A stretch of 7,873 nucleotides of DNA from assembly GCA_946614075.1 (NCBI GenBank), contig CAMOGO010000044.1, positions 1 through 7,873 of the forward strand, written 5' to 3'. This DNA is from an uncultured Lachnospiraceae bacterium (GTDB lineage: Bacteria > Bacillota_A > Clostridia > Lachnospirales > Lachnospiraceae). The position numbers and the translations under genes are program-made. Shown here one piece after another: positions 1 to 5,502 of the stretch. The notes beneath the pieces are model-generated. The model saw only the letters and a program-made list of their open reading frames with translations, ran no database searches and was not told the DNA's origin. Every line of letters starts with the position of its first letter. Position 1 is the first letter of the stretch.

Positions 1-552
1 CGCTGCGGATGCCATGCGGTTGCCGGACTGGAAATTGATGTACGGCACCTCGAGGTCATTCCAGATATGCATGCCCATCGCGCCGGCCACACCGTCCAGG
101 ATACCGTGATCGATGTAGTAGCGGGAACCCCAGCAGGTCTCCTCGGCCGCCTGGAACAGGCATTTGACGCTTCCTGCGATCTCATCCTTTTTCTGGGTCA
201 GGATCTTGACCGCGCCAAGCAGCATCGCGATATGATTGTCATGGCCGCAGGCGTGCATGCGTCCCTCATGGCGGGAGGCAAACGGAAGTCCCGTGTGCTC
301 GTTCACCGCGAGCGCATCGATATCCGCCCGGATTAAGACCGTCGGTCCAGGCTTTGCGCCTTTGATGATGGCCACGCATCCCGTGTAATCCGGATATGTC
401 ACGATCTCGTCGACATCCATGCCCTTAAGCTCTTCCACGATTGCTGCGGTCGTCTCTTTTTCCTCGAAGCTAAGCTCTGGTATCTGATGAAAAAATCTGC
501 GTTTCTCGATAATGTACGGCTCATACTGATCAGCCAGTTCTTTGATTGTCAT
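1..552 (-). CDS. M20-family amidohydrolase (metallopeptidase), C-terminus outside window
   Basis: The first 184 residues are present; the gene runs off the left edge of the window. It is predicted to be a cytoplasmic metal-dependent amidohydrolase of the M20D type (aminoacylase, hippurate hydrolase and AbgB relatives), which cleaves N-acyl amino acids or small peptides. Visible motifs are RADIDAL at residues 75-81 (D77 and D79), MHACGHDNH at 99-107 (metal ligands expected at C102 and H104), the glutamate pair E137-E138 (catalytic base and metal ligand) and GMH with H162 as a further ligand. The start ATG at 552-550 is preceded at about 6 nt by AGGGAGG. The missing part would hold the dimerisation domain and the last metal-binding His. 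It is divergent from a second M20 gene at 824. Family assignment is firm from the motifs. The substrate is not deducible. Confidence 0.93.
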   Translation of the reverse strand, partial: MTIKELADQYEPYIIEKRRFFHQIPELSFEEKETTAAIVEELKGMDVDEIVTYPDYTGCVAIIKGAKPGPTVLIRADIDALAVNEHTGLPFASRHEGRMHACGHDNHIAMLLGAVKILTQKKDEIAGSVKCLFQAAEETCWGSRYYIDHGILDGVAGAMGMHIWNDLEVPYINFQSGNRMASAA

Positions 553-823
553 AGTGCTCCCTCCCTTTCTCCCATGATAAGAATCCTCATCTCGCGTTAA
601 CTGGAATGTAGTATAAATTTCGAATTCTGACTGCGCGCGGACACTCCGCCGCCCCGTCGTCTCGATTATCTCACATTTGGGCCGAAAAAGGAACACGCTT
701 TTCTATTATTTTCGGATTTTTCGTCAAAGAGCAAATATTTTTTGCCTTTCGTCCAGGTTTCCCATTTACTTTCGCTAAAAAATCGGTTAGAGTAGATCAT
801 ATGAGAAAGGAGGATTTCCTGTT
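553..823. promoter_or_regulatory. Divergent intergenic region between two M20 amidohydrolase genes
   Basis: This 271-bp spacer must carry the start signals of both divergent genes. For the plus-strand gene I see two weak sigma-A candidates: TTTACT (765-770), 17 bp, TAGAGT (788-793); or TTGCCT (742-747), 17 bp, TTTACT. For the minus-strand gene there is a TATACT -10-like box at 615-610 but no convincing -35. Two inverted repeats could be operator sites: CCGAAAA (682-688) with TTTTCGG (709-715), and GCAAA-N5-TTTGC at 731-745. The ribosome binding site AAAGGAGGA of the plus gene lies at 806-814. The region is richer in A and T than the flanking genes. No RNA gene or small ORF was recognised. The individual promoter calls are tentative. 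Confidence 0.4.
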
Positions 824-2089
824 ATGGAATTGTTGGAATGGTCACATAGCAAGCATGATTACATGGTGACGGTCCGCCGCCATCTTCATGAGTATCCGGA
901 GCTGTCCGGAAAAGAAACGGAGACCCTTCGCTACATCGGCGATGAGCTCTCCAAGAGCGGTATCGAGTGGATCGAGGTCAAGGGAGGCGGCATCCTGGCT
1001 TTCATCAACAAAGGAAAACCCGGAAAATGCGTCCTTCTCCGCGCCGATATCGATGCCCTTCCGATCAAGGAGTGCCCGGACAATCTGGCCGGTCCCAAGA
1101 AGTGCATCTCCACGGTTGACGGCGTAAGCCACGCCTGCGGCCACGATGCCCACACGGCCATGCTCCTCGGAGCTTCCCTGATACTGAATGCGATGCGCGA
1201 AACCCTGAACGGATCCGTCATTCTGCTCTTCGAGCAGGGCGAGGAGGGTCTTGGCTGCATCGCCAACGTCTTCCGCTATCTGCAGGAGCACAAGAACGAC
1301 ATCCATATCGACTGCGCCTATGGCTGCCACACCCGCTGGGATATGCCGGTCGGCAAGCTCTGCATCCAGCCGGGTCCTTGTATGTCCGGCGTCGTCGGCT
1401 TCCACGTCACCATCCACGGCAAGGCCGGCCACGGATCCCGTCCGGATCAGGCAAACAGCGCCTTCGATTGCTTCCATGCCATCTACACCGATATGAACAT
1501 GATCCGCATGCGCAAGATCAGTCCGTATCACTACTTCACCTTCTCCGTCTGCCATGTTGAGGCCGGTATCCGCGACAACACGATCCCGGATTCCTGCTTC
1601 TTTGAGGGTACCTTCCGCTACTTCACCCCGGAAGACGGCGTCATCTTCTGGAACGAGATGCTGAAATTTATCGAAGCAGAGTGCAAGAGCTATGACTGCA
1701 CCTTCGATTATGTCATCCTTCCTCGCTTCCTGCCTGTCACAAACAGCGCAGAGGGCGCTGCCGTCGGACACGAGATCGCTCTTAAGAATTTCGGCGAAGA
1801 CGCTCTCCTCAGCATGGAACCCTGGATGGCATCCGAGAGCTTTGGCAGCATCATGGCTCAATACCCGAGCTGCTGGGGCTTCGTAGGCATCAAGAACGAG
1901 GAGCTCGGCTCCGGCTCCGGCCATCATACTCCGGAGTTCGATGTAGACGAAGACGCTCTGGATTACGGCTGCGCGATGCACGTCGCTTTCGCCAGGGATT
2001 TCCTGGCTGGCGACTACGACCTCACCACCGGCTTCAAACCGCTGTATGATGATGTCGAGGATCTCATCGAGTACTGCTGCTGGAAATAA
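824..2089 (+). CDS. M20-family amidohydrolase / metal-dependent peptidase
   Basis: A complete 421-residue M20 (likely M20D) amidohydrolase, close to or slightly above the usual length for the family. It should be a cytoplasmic two-metal enzyme that hydrolyses amide bonds of N-acyl amino acids, aminobenzoyl-glutamate-like compounds or peptides. Motifs: RADIDALP at 73-80 (D75, D77); SHACGHDAH at 102-110 (ligands expected at C105 and H107); E140-E141 (catalytic base and metal ligand); GCHT with H169; the dimerisation-domain motif GKAGHGSRPD at 199-208 (H203); and GHHTPEFDVDE at 366-376, which supplies the last His ligand (H367 or H368). The start ATG has AAAGGAGGA 9 nt upstream; an ATG at 801 is out of frame. 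It is a divergent paralogue of the gene at 1-552. It converges on a permease unit that may import its substrate. The substrate is unknown. Confidence 0.95.
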   Translation: MELLEWSHSKHDYMVTVRRHLHEYPELSGKETETLRYIGDELSKSGIEWIEVKGGGILAFINKGKPGKCVLLRADIDALPIKECPDNLAGPKKCISTVDGVSHACGHDAHTAMLLGASLILNAMRETLNGSVILLFEQGEEGLGCIANVFRYLQEHKNDIHIDCAYGCHTRWDMPVGKLCIQPGPCMSGVVGFHVTIHGKAGHGSRPDQANSAFDCFHAIYTDMNMIRMRKISPYHYFTFSVCHVEAGIRDNTIPDSCFFEGTFRYFTPEDGVIFWNEMLKFIEAECKSYDCTFDYVILPRFLPVTNSAEGAAVGHEIALKNFGEDALLSMEPWMASESFGSIMAQYPSCWGFVGIKNEELGSGSGHHTPEFDVDEDALDYGCAMHVAFARDFLAGDYDLTTGFKPLYDDVEDLIEYCCWK

Positions 2090-2110
2090 TATCGGATAAT
2101 AACGAACGAT

Positions 2111-2203
2111 CGAGTAGGAGGAGGCTTGTCCGACTCTTACTCGCCGCGCCGGCCGCCCGTTGCCGTCAGGCAACAATTACCTTTGGGCGGCTGTGTGCAA
2201 AAA
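2111..2203. repeat. Structured intergenic repeat, complete copy
   Basis: This lies between the stop of the upstream M20 gene and a bidirectional terminator. It has three nested or consecutive foldbacks. The first is CGAGTAGGAG (2111-2120) with CTCTTACTCG (2134-2143), a 10-bp stem with one G-U pair. The second is an outer stem, GCCGCCC (2152-2158) with GGGCGGC (2185-2191). The third is an inner perfect hairpin, GTTGCC-GTCA-GGCAAC (2159-2174). The element ends in TGTGTGCAAAAA (2192-2203). Parts recur at 2589-2620 (left half, 23 of 24 identical over the core) and 4291-4314 (right half). It has no T tract of its own, so it is not simply a terminator. It could be a small non-autonomous mobile repeat, a processing site or a structured RNA element. 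I do not recognise it as a named family. Whether the 2111-2143 hairpin belongs to the repeat is unproven. Confidence 0.6.
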
Positions 2204-2204
2204 G

Positions 2205-2257
2205 GCCCCAAAAACTGTCGCACCAACCTCTTCCGGGGTTTCGTGCGACAGTTTTTT
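2205..2257. terminator. Bidirectional intrinsic terminator between convergent genes
   Basis: A perfect 14-bp stem, AAAAACTGTCGCAC (2210-2223) with GTGCGACAGTTTTT (2243-2256), encloses a 19-nt loop. On the plus strand the stem runs into T2252-T2257 and would end transcription of the M20 gene. On the minus strand it ends in TTTTT and then GGGGCCTTTTT. It begins at the TAA stop of the minus-strand small membrane protein gene, so it would end that transcript too. Confidence 0.85.
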
Positions 2258-2549
2258 ACATTCCGCCAAAATTGGAAAAGGAACCATACCGGCGGTCCGG
2301 AGATTCCTCGTCGGTGTTCGAGGTGACCTGGGAAATCACATCCTTGGCCGTTGTGCCCTCGCCGCCATGCTGTCCTGCCCCACGCGCCTTCTCCTCCTCG
2401 GCCTTTTTATCCTTGAAGAACTTCCGGGCGTAAAGGGCAAATCCGACGATGATCAGTACAATGCAGATGTAGCCATAGATATTCGGCTCCATTTTTACCA
2501 TGTCTACCACGGTCGAGCCGTCAAAGAAAATTGTCTTGAAAATATCCAT
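2256..2549 (-). CDS. Small single-pass membrane protein, unknown function
   Basis: A 97-residue protein that I do not recognise. Residues 1-20 are an amphipathic lead. One hydrophobic helix follows (about 23-42, through YGYICIVLIIVGFALYA), then a basic stop-transfer patch (RKFFKDKK) and a hydrophilic, Gly- and acid-rich C-terminal tail expected in the cytoplasm. I chose the ATG at 2549-2547 because AAGGGA lies about 6 nt upstream. Extending the frame upstream would translate a terminator hairpin and a repeat copy, which is implausible. It lies downstream of the permease at 2681, in the same direction but behind a strong terminator, so it is either expressed by read-through or from an unidentified promoter. 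Only a weak TTGCCT-N18-CATATT candidate is visible upstream. It could be an accessory subunit of the permease; this is inference from position only. Confidence 0.65.
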   Translation of the reverse strand: MDIFKTIFFDGSTVVDMVKMEPNIYGYICIVLIIVGFALYARKFFKDKKAEEEKARGAGQHGGEGTTAKDVISQVTSNTDEESPDRRYGSFSNFGGM

Positions 2550-2588
2550 TCTCGTTCCCTTCGCGCGAAAAACGCGCAAAAAATATGT

Positions 2589-2620
2589 GGCCGCCCGTTG
2601 CCGTAAGGCAACATCTACCT
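2589..2620. repeat. Structured repeat, left-half partial copy
   Basis: The first 24 bases match 2151-2174 at 23 positions; the single change is in the hairpin loop (GTAA instead of GTCA). The next eight bases (ATCTACCT) also largely match. The GTTGCC/GGCAAC hairpin is intact. The closing arm GGGCGGC and the TGTGTGCAAAAA tail are absent: the sequence passes instead into the A7 tract (T7 on the minus strand) of the permease terminator. It lies in the 5' flank of the small membrane protein gene. Confidence 0.65.
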
Positions 2621-2621
2621 C

Positions 2622-2655
2622 AAAAAAAGGACAGCCGCAGAAAACTCTGCGGCTG
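2622..2655 (-). terminator. Intrinsic terminator of the permease gene
   Basis: A perfect 10-bp stem, CAGCCGCAGA (2632-2641) with TCTGCGGCTG (2646-2655), has a 4-nt loop. On the minus strand it is followed after three bases by T7 (2628-2622). It starts about 25 nt after the permease stop codon. Confidence 0.9.
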
Positions 2656-2680
2656 CCGATTATCATATTCAGTTTTTAAA

Positions 2681-3898
2681 TTACATGAGGTACTGGCCGT
2701 TAGCAACCCAGCTAGCGAATACACCCGCGATCAGAACGGAGGTGATAGTAACGGTTGTGAAACCACCAACGATCATACGAGGGAACATGTGAGCCATGAG
2801 GTAATCAAACTCCTCATCGGTATCTGCCAGAGCCTTGCAGGTATTCTCAGTAATGATAGCATTCGGAGGGAAGCCATACAGAGCGGTCAGTGCGCAGGCA
2901 AATGCCATCGGGAAGGTCATGCGAAGGACCTTCGCAACGAGGAAGCAGAACAGAGCCATGCCGGCAACACCAACAACGATGAGCAGGACCATCGGGCCAA
3001 CAACGGCGATGATCATGTCAGGGGTAGCAGTCTTCAGACCGTCGAAGATGTAGATCATCAGAGCGAACATAACGAAACCGTAGGATTTCGCCTTGCCCAG
3101 GGAGTCCTCATCCAGGAAGCCGATCTGAGTAGCAAGGATAGCTACAAGCAGAGCCCAGATAGCTGCGGACAGACCAGTCAGGCTGCCGAGCTTGCTAGCG
3201 ATGAAAGCAACGATGTACAGACGAAGCAGGATCATAGCAGTGCTGTTCAGCTTAACAGGAATCTCAGGGATGAGCTTCTTGCGGTTTTCCTTAGCACTTG
3301 CCAGGTTGCCGCTATCCTCGTTAACTGTAGCATCAGTCTTAGCTGCGGCTGCATTGCCACTGCGGAACTCCTTCAGAAGGCGGTTGCCCTCGAGCTTCAG
3401 CATGATAGCGGTAAGCGGATATCCAGCAAAGCCCTGCATACAGTACATAGTGATTGCGAACAGAGCGGCGAGTTCATTACCAGCTGCCTCGTAAGCATCA
3501 CGCATGGTCGTAGCTGCAACGATACCACCAGTCAGAGGCGGCAGACCAGCGACTACGTATGCGGAGCCGATGATAGGAGTACAGATCAGCCAGCTGAAGA
3601 TGCACATGCCGAGCAGACCAGCAAGGCATACAACGATAACCTTCCACTGCTCAAGCAGCTGCTTGATGCTGATGATCGTGCCCATGTGAGTCAGGCAGAG
3701 GAACATTGCACAGGTACCGCCGAACGGAAGGATTCCGGAAATCGTGGCGATATCTGCCGGGAAGAATGTCCAGTAGCCGACCAGGAAGCAGATGGCCGTA
3801 ATGAATACGGACGGGATCCAAGCCTTGGTGAAGTAGCTGACTAATTCACCGATGACTGTGGCTGCACACATGCAAATGAATGCAACAAACAATGTCAT
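2681..3898 (-). CDS. Multi-pass membrane permease, family not firmly assigned
   Basis: A 405-residue very hydrophobic protein with about 12 predicted membrane segments: roughly six N-terminal helices, a hydrophilic Ala/Lys/Glu-rich cytoplasmic loop near residues 190-225, then about six more. This two-halves layout suggests an inverted-repeat transporter. Two Gly/Pro-rich hydrophobic motifs occupy comparable places in the halves: GLPPLTGGIVAATTM in the first, YGFPPNAIITEN near the end of the second. They recall the re-entrant motifs of GltS-type sodium/glutamate symporters, but this is only a resemblance. The start ATG (3898-3896) has AAAGGAGAG about 10 nt upstream; an in-frame ATG at 3964 has a poorer site. 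Codon use favours GCT, GTT, CGT and ATC, unlike its neighbours. It probably imports an organic anion, amino acid or peptide-like substrate for the nearby amidohydrolases; that link is inferred. Confidence 0.85.
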   Translation of the reverse strand: MTLFVAFICMCAATVIGELVSYFTKAWIPSVFITAICFLVGYWTFFPADIATISGILPFGGTCAMFLCLTHMGTIISIKQLLEQWKVIVVCLAGLLGMCIFSWLICTPIIGSAYVVAGLPPLTGGIVAATTMRDAYEAAGNELAALFAITMYCMQGFAGYPLTAIMLKLEGNRLLKEFRSGNAAAAKTDATVNEDSGNLASAKENRKKLIPEIPVKLNSTAMILLRLYIVAFIASKLGSLTGLSAAIWALLVAILATQIGFLDEDSLGKAKSYGFVMFALMIYIFDGLKTATPDMIIAVVGPMVLLIVVGVAGMALFCFLVAKVLRMTFPMAFACALTALYGFPPNAIITENTCKALADTDEEFDYLMAHMFPRMIVGGFTTVTITSVLIAGVFASWVANGQYLM

Positions 3899-4084
3899 AA
3901 TACACACTCTCCTTTTGGAAATATTTATATAAAAAACAACTGCACAACCGTTCTCTGACCACATTAATCCTGTCCTACTCCAAAAGAACCGATCCCATGT
4001 TTCCAGAGTGCAGCCATTTTCTATATCAAAGTTTTCAAGGTTCTAAAAAGAATGCGTTGGATTTATAAAAAATCTATAAACGCT
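3899..4084 (-). promoter_or_regulatory. Long, possibly structured 5' leader of the permease gene
   Basis: The predicted start of transcription near 4084 leaves about 185 untranslated bases before the permease ATG. The leader can form a 5' hairpin: GCGTT/AACGC closing TTTATA/TATAAA, about 4080-4052. It also has a longer-range stem of CTGCAC (4013-4008 on the minus strand) with GTGCAG (3946-3941), enclosing a partial GTTCT/AGAAC pairing. The ribosome binding site AAAGGAGAG follows after an A/T-rich stretch. I do not recognise a known riboswitch or T-box signature. The length and foldbacks are compatible with post-transcriptional control. Confidence 0.4.
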
Positions 4085-4090
4085 ATCGAT

Positions 4091-4119
4091 AATATAATAC
4101 ATCAAACCAAAAGTGTCAA
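4091..4119 (-). promoter_or_regulatory. Sigma-A promoter of the permease gene
   Basis: On the minus strand there is a perfect -35 TTGACA (4119-4114), a 17-bp spacer and a -10 TATATT (4096-4091). The start of transcription is expected near 4084. The box spacing and hexamers match the promoter at 5531-5503. Confidence 0.78.
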
Positions 4120-4132
4120 GACTTTTTCCCGT

Positions 4133-4149
4133 CAAAATGCCTCATTTTG
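4133..4149. promoter_or_regulatory. Palindrome upstream of permease promoter, candidate operator
   Basis: A perfect inverted repeat, CAAAATG-CCT-CATTTTG, is centred about 57 bp upstream of the predicted permease transcription start and 13 bp upstream of its -35 box. That position is typical for an activator binding site. No regulator gene is visible in the window. Confidence 0.4.
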
Positions 4150-4210
4150 TTTCGAACTTTTTTCGTTTTTTGTGTACTGGTTTTGAATCCCGTATATTTT
4201 TCATTTCAGT

Positions 4211-4278
4211 CATAAAAACAGGCATGGTTGCCGAATAGTTTTCGGCAGTGTGTTTTTATGTAATATGTTTTCATATTA
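4211..4278. other. Two tandem foldback structures in AT-rich intergenic DNA
   Basis: The first has an outer stem CATAAAAACA (4211-4220) with TGTTTTTATG (4251-4260), exact over 10 bp, and an inner stem TGCCGAA (4229-4235) with TTCGGCA (4241-4247). The second, directly adjacent, is TAATATG-TTTT-CATATTA (4261-4278). No plus-strand gene ends just upstream, so a simple terminator role is not obvious. A small RNA, an operator cluster or a remnant of a small mobile element are all possible. The rest of 4120-4290 holds no coding region that I can support. Confidence 0.45.
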
Positions 4279-4290
4279 TGCATCTTTTGA

Positions 4291-4314
4291 TTTGCGGGCG
4301 GCCGTGTGCAAAAA
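4291..4314. repeat. Structured repeat, right-half partial copy
   Basis: TTTG, then GGGCGGC (4296-4302), then CGTGTGCAAAAA (4303-4314) matches the right half of the complete copy (2182-2203), with two extra bases after TTTG and one T-to-C change. The left arm and inner hairpin are missing; the sequence to the left is unrelated AT-rich DNA. The A-run of the repeat merges with the T tract of the tRNA terminator (minus strand). Confidence 0.6.
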
Positions 4315-4354
4315 AAAGAAAGACCCATGCAGGATCAACACTGCATGGGTCTTT
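4310..4354 (-). terminator. Intrinsic terminator of the tRNA operon
   Basis: A perfect 14-bp stem, AAAGACCCATGCAG (4319-4332) with CTGCATGGGTCTTT (4341-4354), encloses an 8-nt loop. On the minus strand it is followed by C and T8 (4318-4310). It lies 5 nt past the end of the tRNA-Glu gene. Confidence 0.93.
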
Positions 4355-4359
4355 CATGA

Positions 4360-4431
4360 TAGCCAGTAGGGGAATCGAACCCCTGTTTCCGCCGTGAGAG
4401 GGCGGCGTCTTAGCCCCTTGACCAACTGGCC
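4360..4431 (-). tRNA. tRNA-Glu (anticodon CTC)
   Basis: A 72-nt cloverleaf. The acceptor stem GGCCAGT pairs with ACTGGCT (first pair G-U), with discriminator A at 4360. The anticodon stem CCGCC/GGCGG holds the loop CTCTCAC with anticodon CTC at 4398-4396. The T arm is AGGGG-TTCGATT-CCCCT. No CCA is encoded, so it depends on CCA-adding enzyme. It is the second gene of a two-tRNA unit, 10 nt after tRNA-Pro. The CTC anticodon reads GAG codons, which are frequent in the neighbouring genes. Confidence 0.95.
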
Positions 4432-4441
4432 ATATTGTAAG

Positions 4442-4515
<74 letters not shown>

Positions 4516-4526
4516 CTACCTGAGCT

Positions 4527-4555
4527 ATATTACTCTCCGCTTTTCTTTTTGTCAA
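4527..4555 (-). promoter_or_regulatory. Promoter of the tRNA-Pro/tRNA-Glu unit
   Basis: On the minus strand: -35 TTGACA (4555-4550), a 17-bp spacer and -10 TAATAT (4532-4527), about 12 bp before the tRNA-Pro 5' end. The -35 begins about 11 bp after the stop of the Gx gene. No terminator is visible between that gene and the tRNAs, so read-through from upstream may add to expression. Confidence 0.7.
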
Positions 4556-4565
4556 TAGTTATTTT

Positions 4566-5066
4566 TCAAACTCTTCGGAATACGGGATGAACTCGTCTTG
4601 CGATCTCTGCTCCCAGAAGGCCGATCACGACACCGGAGACAACGCCGGACACCAGCAGGAACGGCAGATAATAAACCAGCCGCGAGGTGCCGAGCATGAA
4701 GGCTGCTACGACGATCTGTGCGATATTATGGCTTACACCGCCGCACACACTTACACCGGTTGTGCTGAAGATGCCCATCTTCTTCATCAGGATCATCACC
4801 AGGCAGCTGAGCATGCCGCCGGCCAGGCTGTACATCATCGGTCCAAAGCCCGTAAAGGTAAACGCAACCAGCAGGATTCGGATTGTGGAAATAATAAAGG
4901 CATCCTTCTCTCCCAGCTCATAAAGGGCTGTCACGACGACCAGGTTTGCCAGTCCGATTTTCATGCCGGGTACGGCGACCTGGATGGGGATCAGCGTCTC
5001 GACCCAGCTAAGCAGCATAGCCAATGCGATCATCAGGCCGTACAGGGTTATCTTTTTTACACTCAT
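4566..5066 (-). CDS. Gx transporter family membrane protein (heptaprenyl diphosphate synthase component I-like)
   Basis: A 166-residue integral membrane protein with about five to six helices (roughly 5-25, 38-52, 55-75, 77-95, 107-127, 131-155). It carries family-typical stretches: GMKIGLANLVVV at 34-45 and GFGPMMYSLAGG at 73-84. This matches the Gx transporter / Hpre_diP_synt_I family. Despite the old name it is not a prenyl synthase; its fold resembles ECF-type substrate-binding components. It follows the NusG-II gene by 21 nt in the same operon. GAGGAAAG at the preceding stop and AGGTG nearer the ATG are possible ribosome sites. NusG-II/Gx pairs occur in flavin-based electron transfer loci (the EetA/EetB pair of Listeria is, as I recall, of this kind). 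The neighbouring apbE and FMN-binding genes fit that setting. The exact role is unproven. Confidence 0.88.
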   Translation of the reverse strand: MSVKKITLYGLMIALAMLLSWVETLIPIQVAVPGMKIGLANLVVVTALYELGEKDAFIISTIRILLVAFTFTGFGPMMYSLAGGMLSCLVMILMKKMGIFSTTGVSVCGGVSHNIAQIVVAAFMLGTSRLVYYLPFLLVSGVVSGVVIGLLGAEIARRVHPVFRRV

Positions 5067-5087
5067 TTTTCAAGCACCTGGCTTTCC

Positions 5088-5471
5088 TCAGTTTACCACA
5101 GCGTCCGGCAGATCTTCATCCACCTCACCGTTTTCGATCGAGATCTCCAGCTTATGCGGCAGGCAGATGATGGTCTGTCCCTCGTAGCAGATCCCGGAGC
5201 CGTAATTTCTCACGCAGATCTGATCGGGGCAGCTGGCCTCCGTGACTCTCACCATTCCATCCTCGATCTGCAGGATATTGTACTCTCCATCCTCCAATTC
5301 GTACCCTTTTTCCGTATTCACATCCAGCGGGAGCCTGTCTACGACGGTATTGTTGATCCGGACGACGACCTCCGTACCTGTCTCGCGGTTAAAAAGAAGA
5401 AAAAGTCCTCCCGCCCCGGCGGCAAGAAGCAAAACAATGATTAAAATCAGATCCGCTTTTCTTATCTTCAA
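5088..5471 (-). CDS. Membrane-anchored NusG domain II protein
   Basis: A 127-residue protein with one N-terminal helix (about residues 7-27, after MKIRKAD) and an extracytoplasmic NusG-domain-II-like beta domain at 33-112. The family signature is clear: EASCPDQICV at 78-87 and GQTIICLPHKLEISI at 98-112. Cysteines are at 81, 86, 95 and 103 and might pair or bind a cofactor; C95 is an addition to the usual set. The start is TTG (5471-5469), supported by GGGAG about 6 nt upstream; the nearby ATG at 5484 is out of frame. It has its own near-consensus promoter and heads the operon with the Gx gene. Such proteins recur beside Gx transporters, ApbE and FMN-binding proteins in Clostridia. The name refers to fold similarity only and does not imply a transcription factor. 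The function is unknown; a role in extracytoplasmic redox or flavin delivery is inferred. Confidence 0.88.
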   Translation of the reverse strand: MKIRKADLILIIVLLLAAGAGGLFLLFNRETGTEVVVRINNTVVDRLPLDVNTEKGYELEDGEYNILQIEDGMVRVTEASCPDQICVRNYGSGICYEGQTIICLPHKLEISIENGEVDEDLPDAVVN

Positions 5472-5502
5472 AGCAATCTCCCATCCTATAGCATTTGCAG
5501 AA

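Noticed and set aside
842..2176. 444-residue open frame on the minus strand opposite the M20 gene
   Set aside because: It is a mirror frame of a gene with complete M20 motifs; its translation has no recognisable domain and no ribosome site.
2585..3844. 419-residue open frame on the plus strand opposite the permease
   Set aside because: Its product is a low-complexity, hydrophilic string typical of antisense to a hydrophobic gene; the minus-strand gene has a promoter, ribosome site and terminator.
3896..3964. 22-residue N-terminal extension of the permease from an ATG at 3964
   Set aside because: The extension is not membrane-like in the expected way and the ATG at 3898 has the far better ribosome site; a leader peptide cannot be fully excluded.
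4587..5444. 285-residue plus-strand frame opposite the Gx and NusG-II genes
   Set aside because: It spans two well-supported minus-strand genes and their junction and encodes no recognisable protein.
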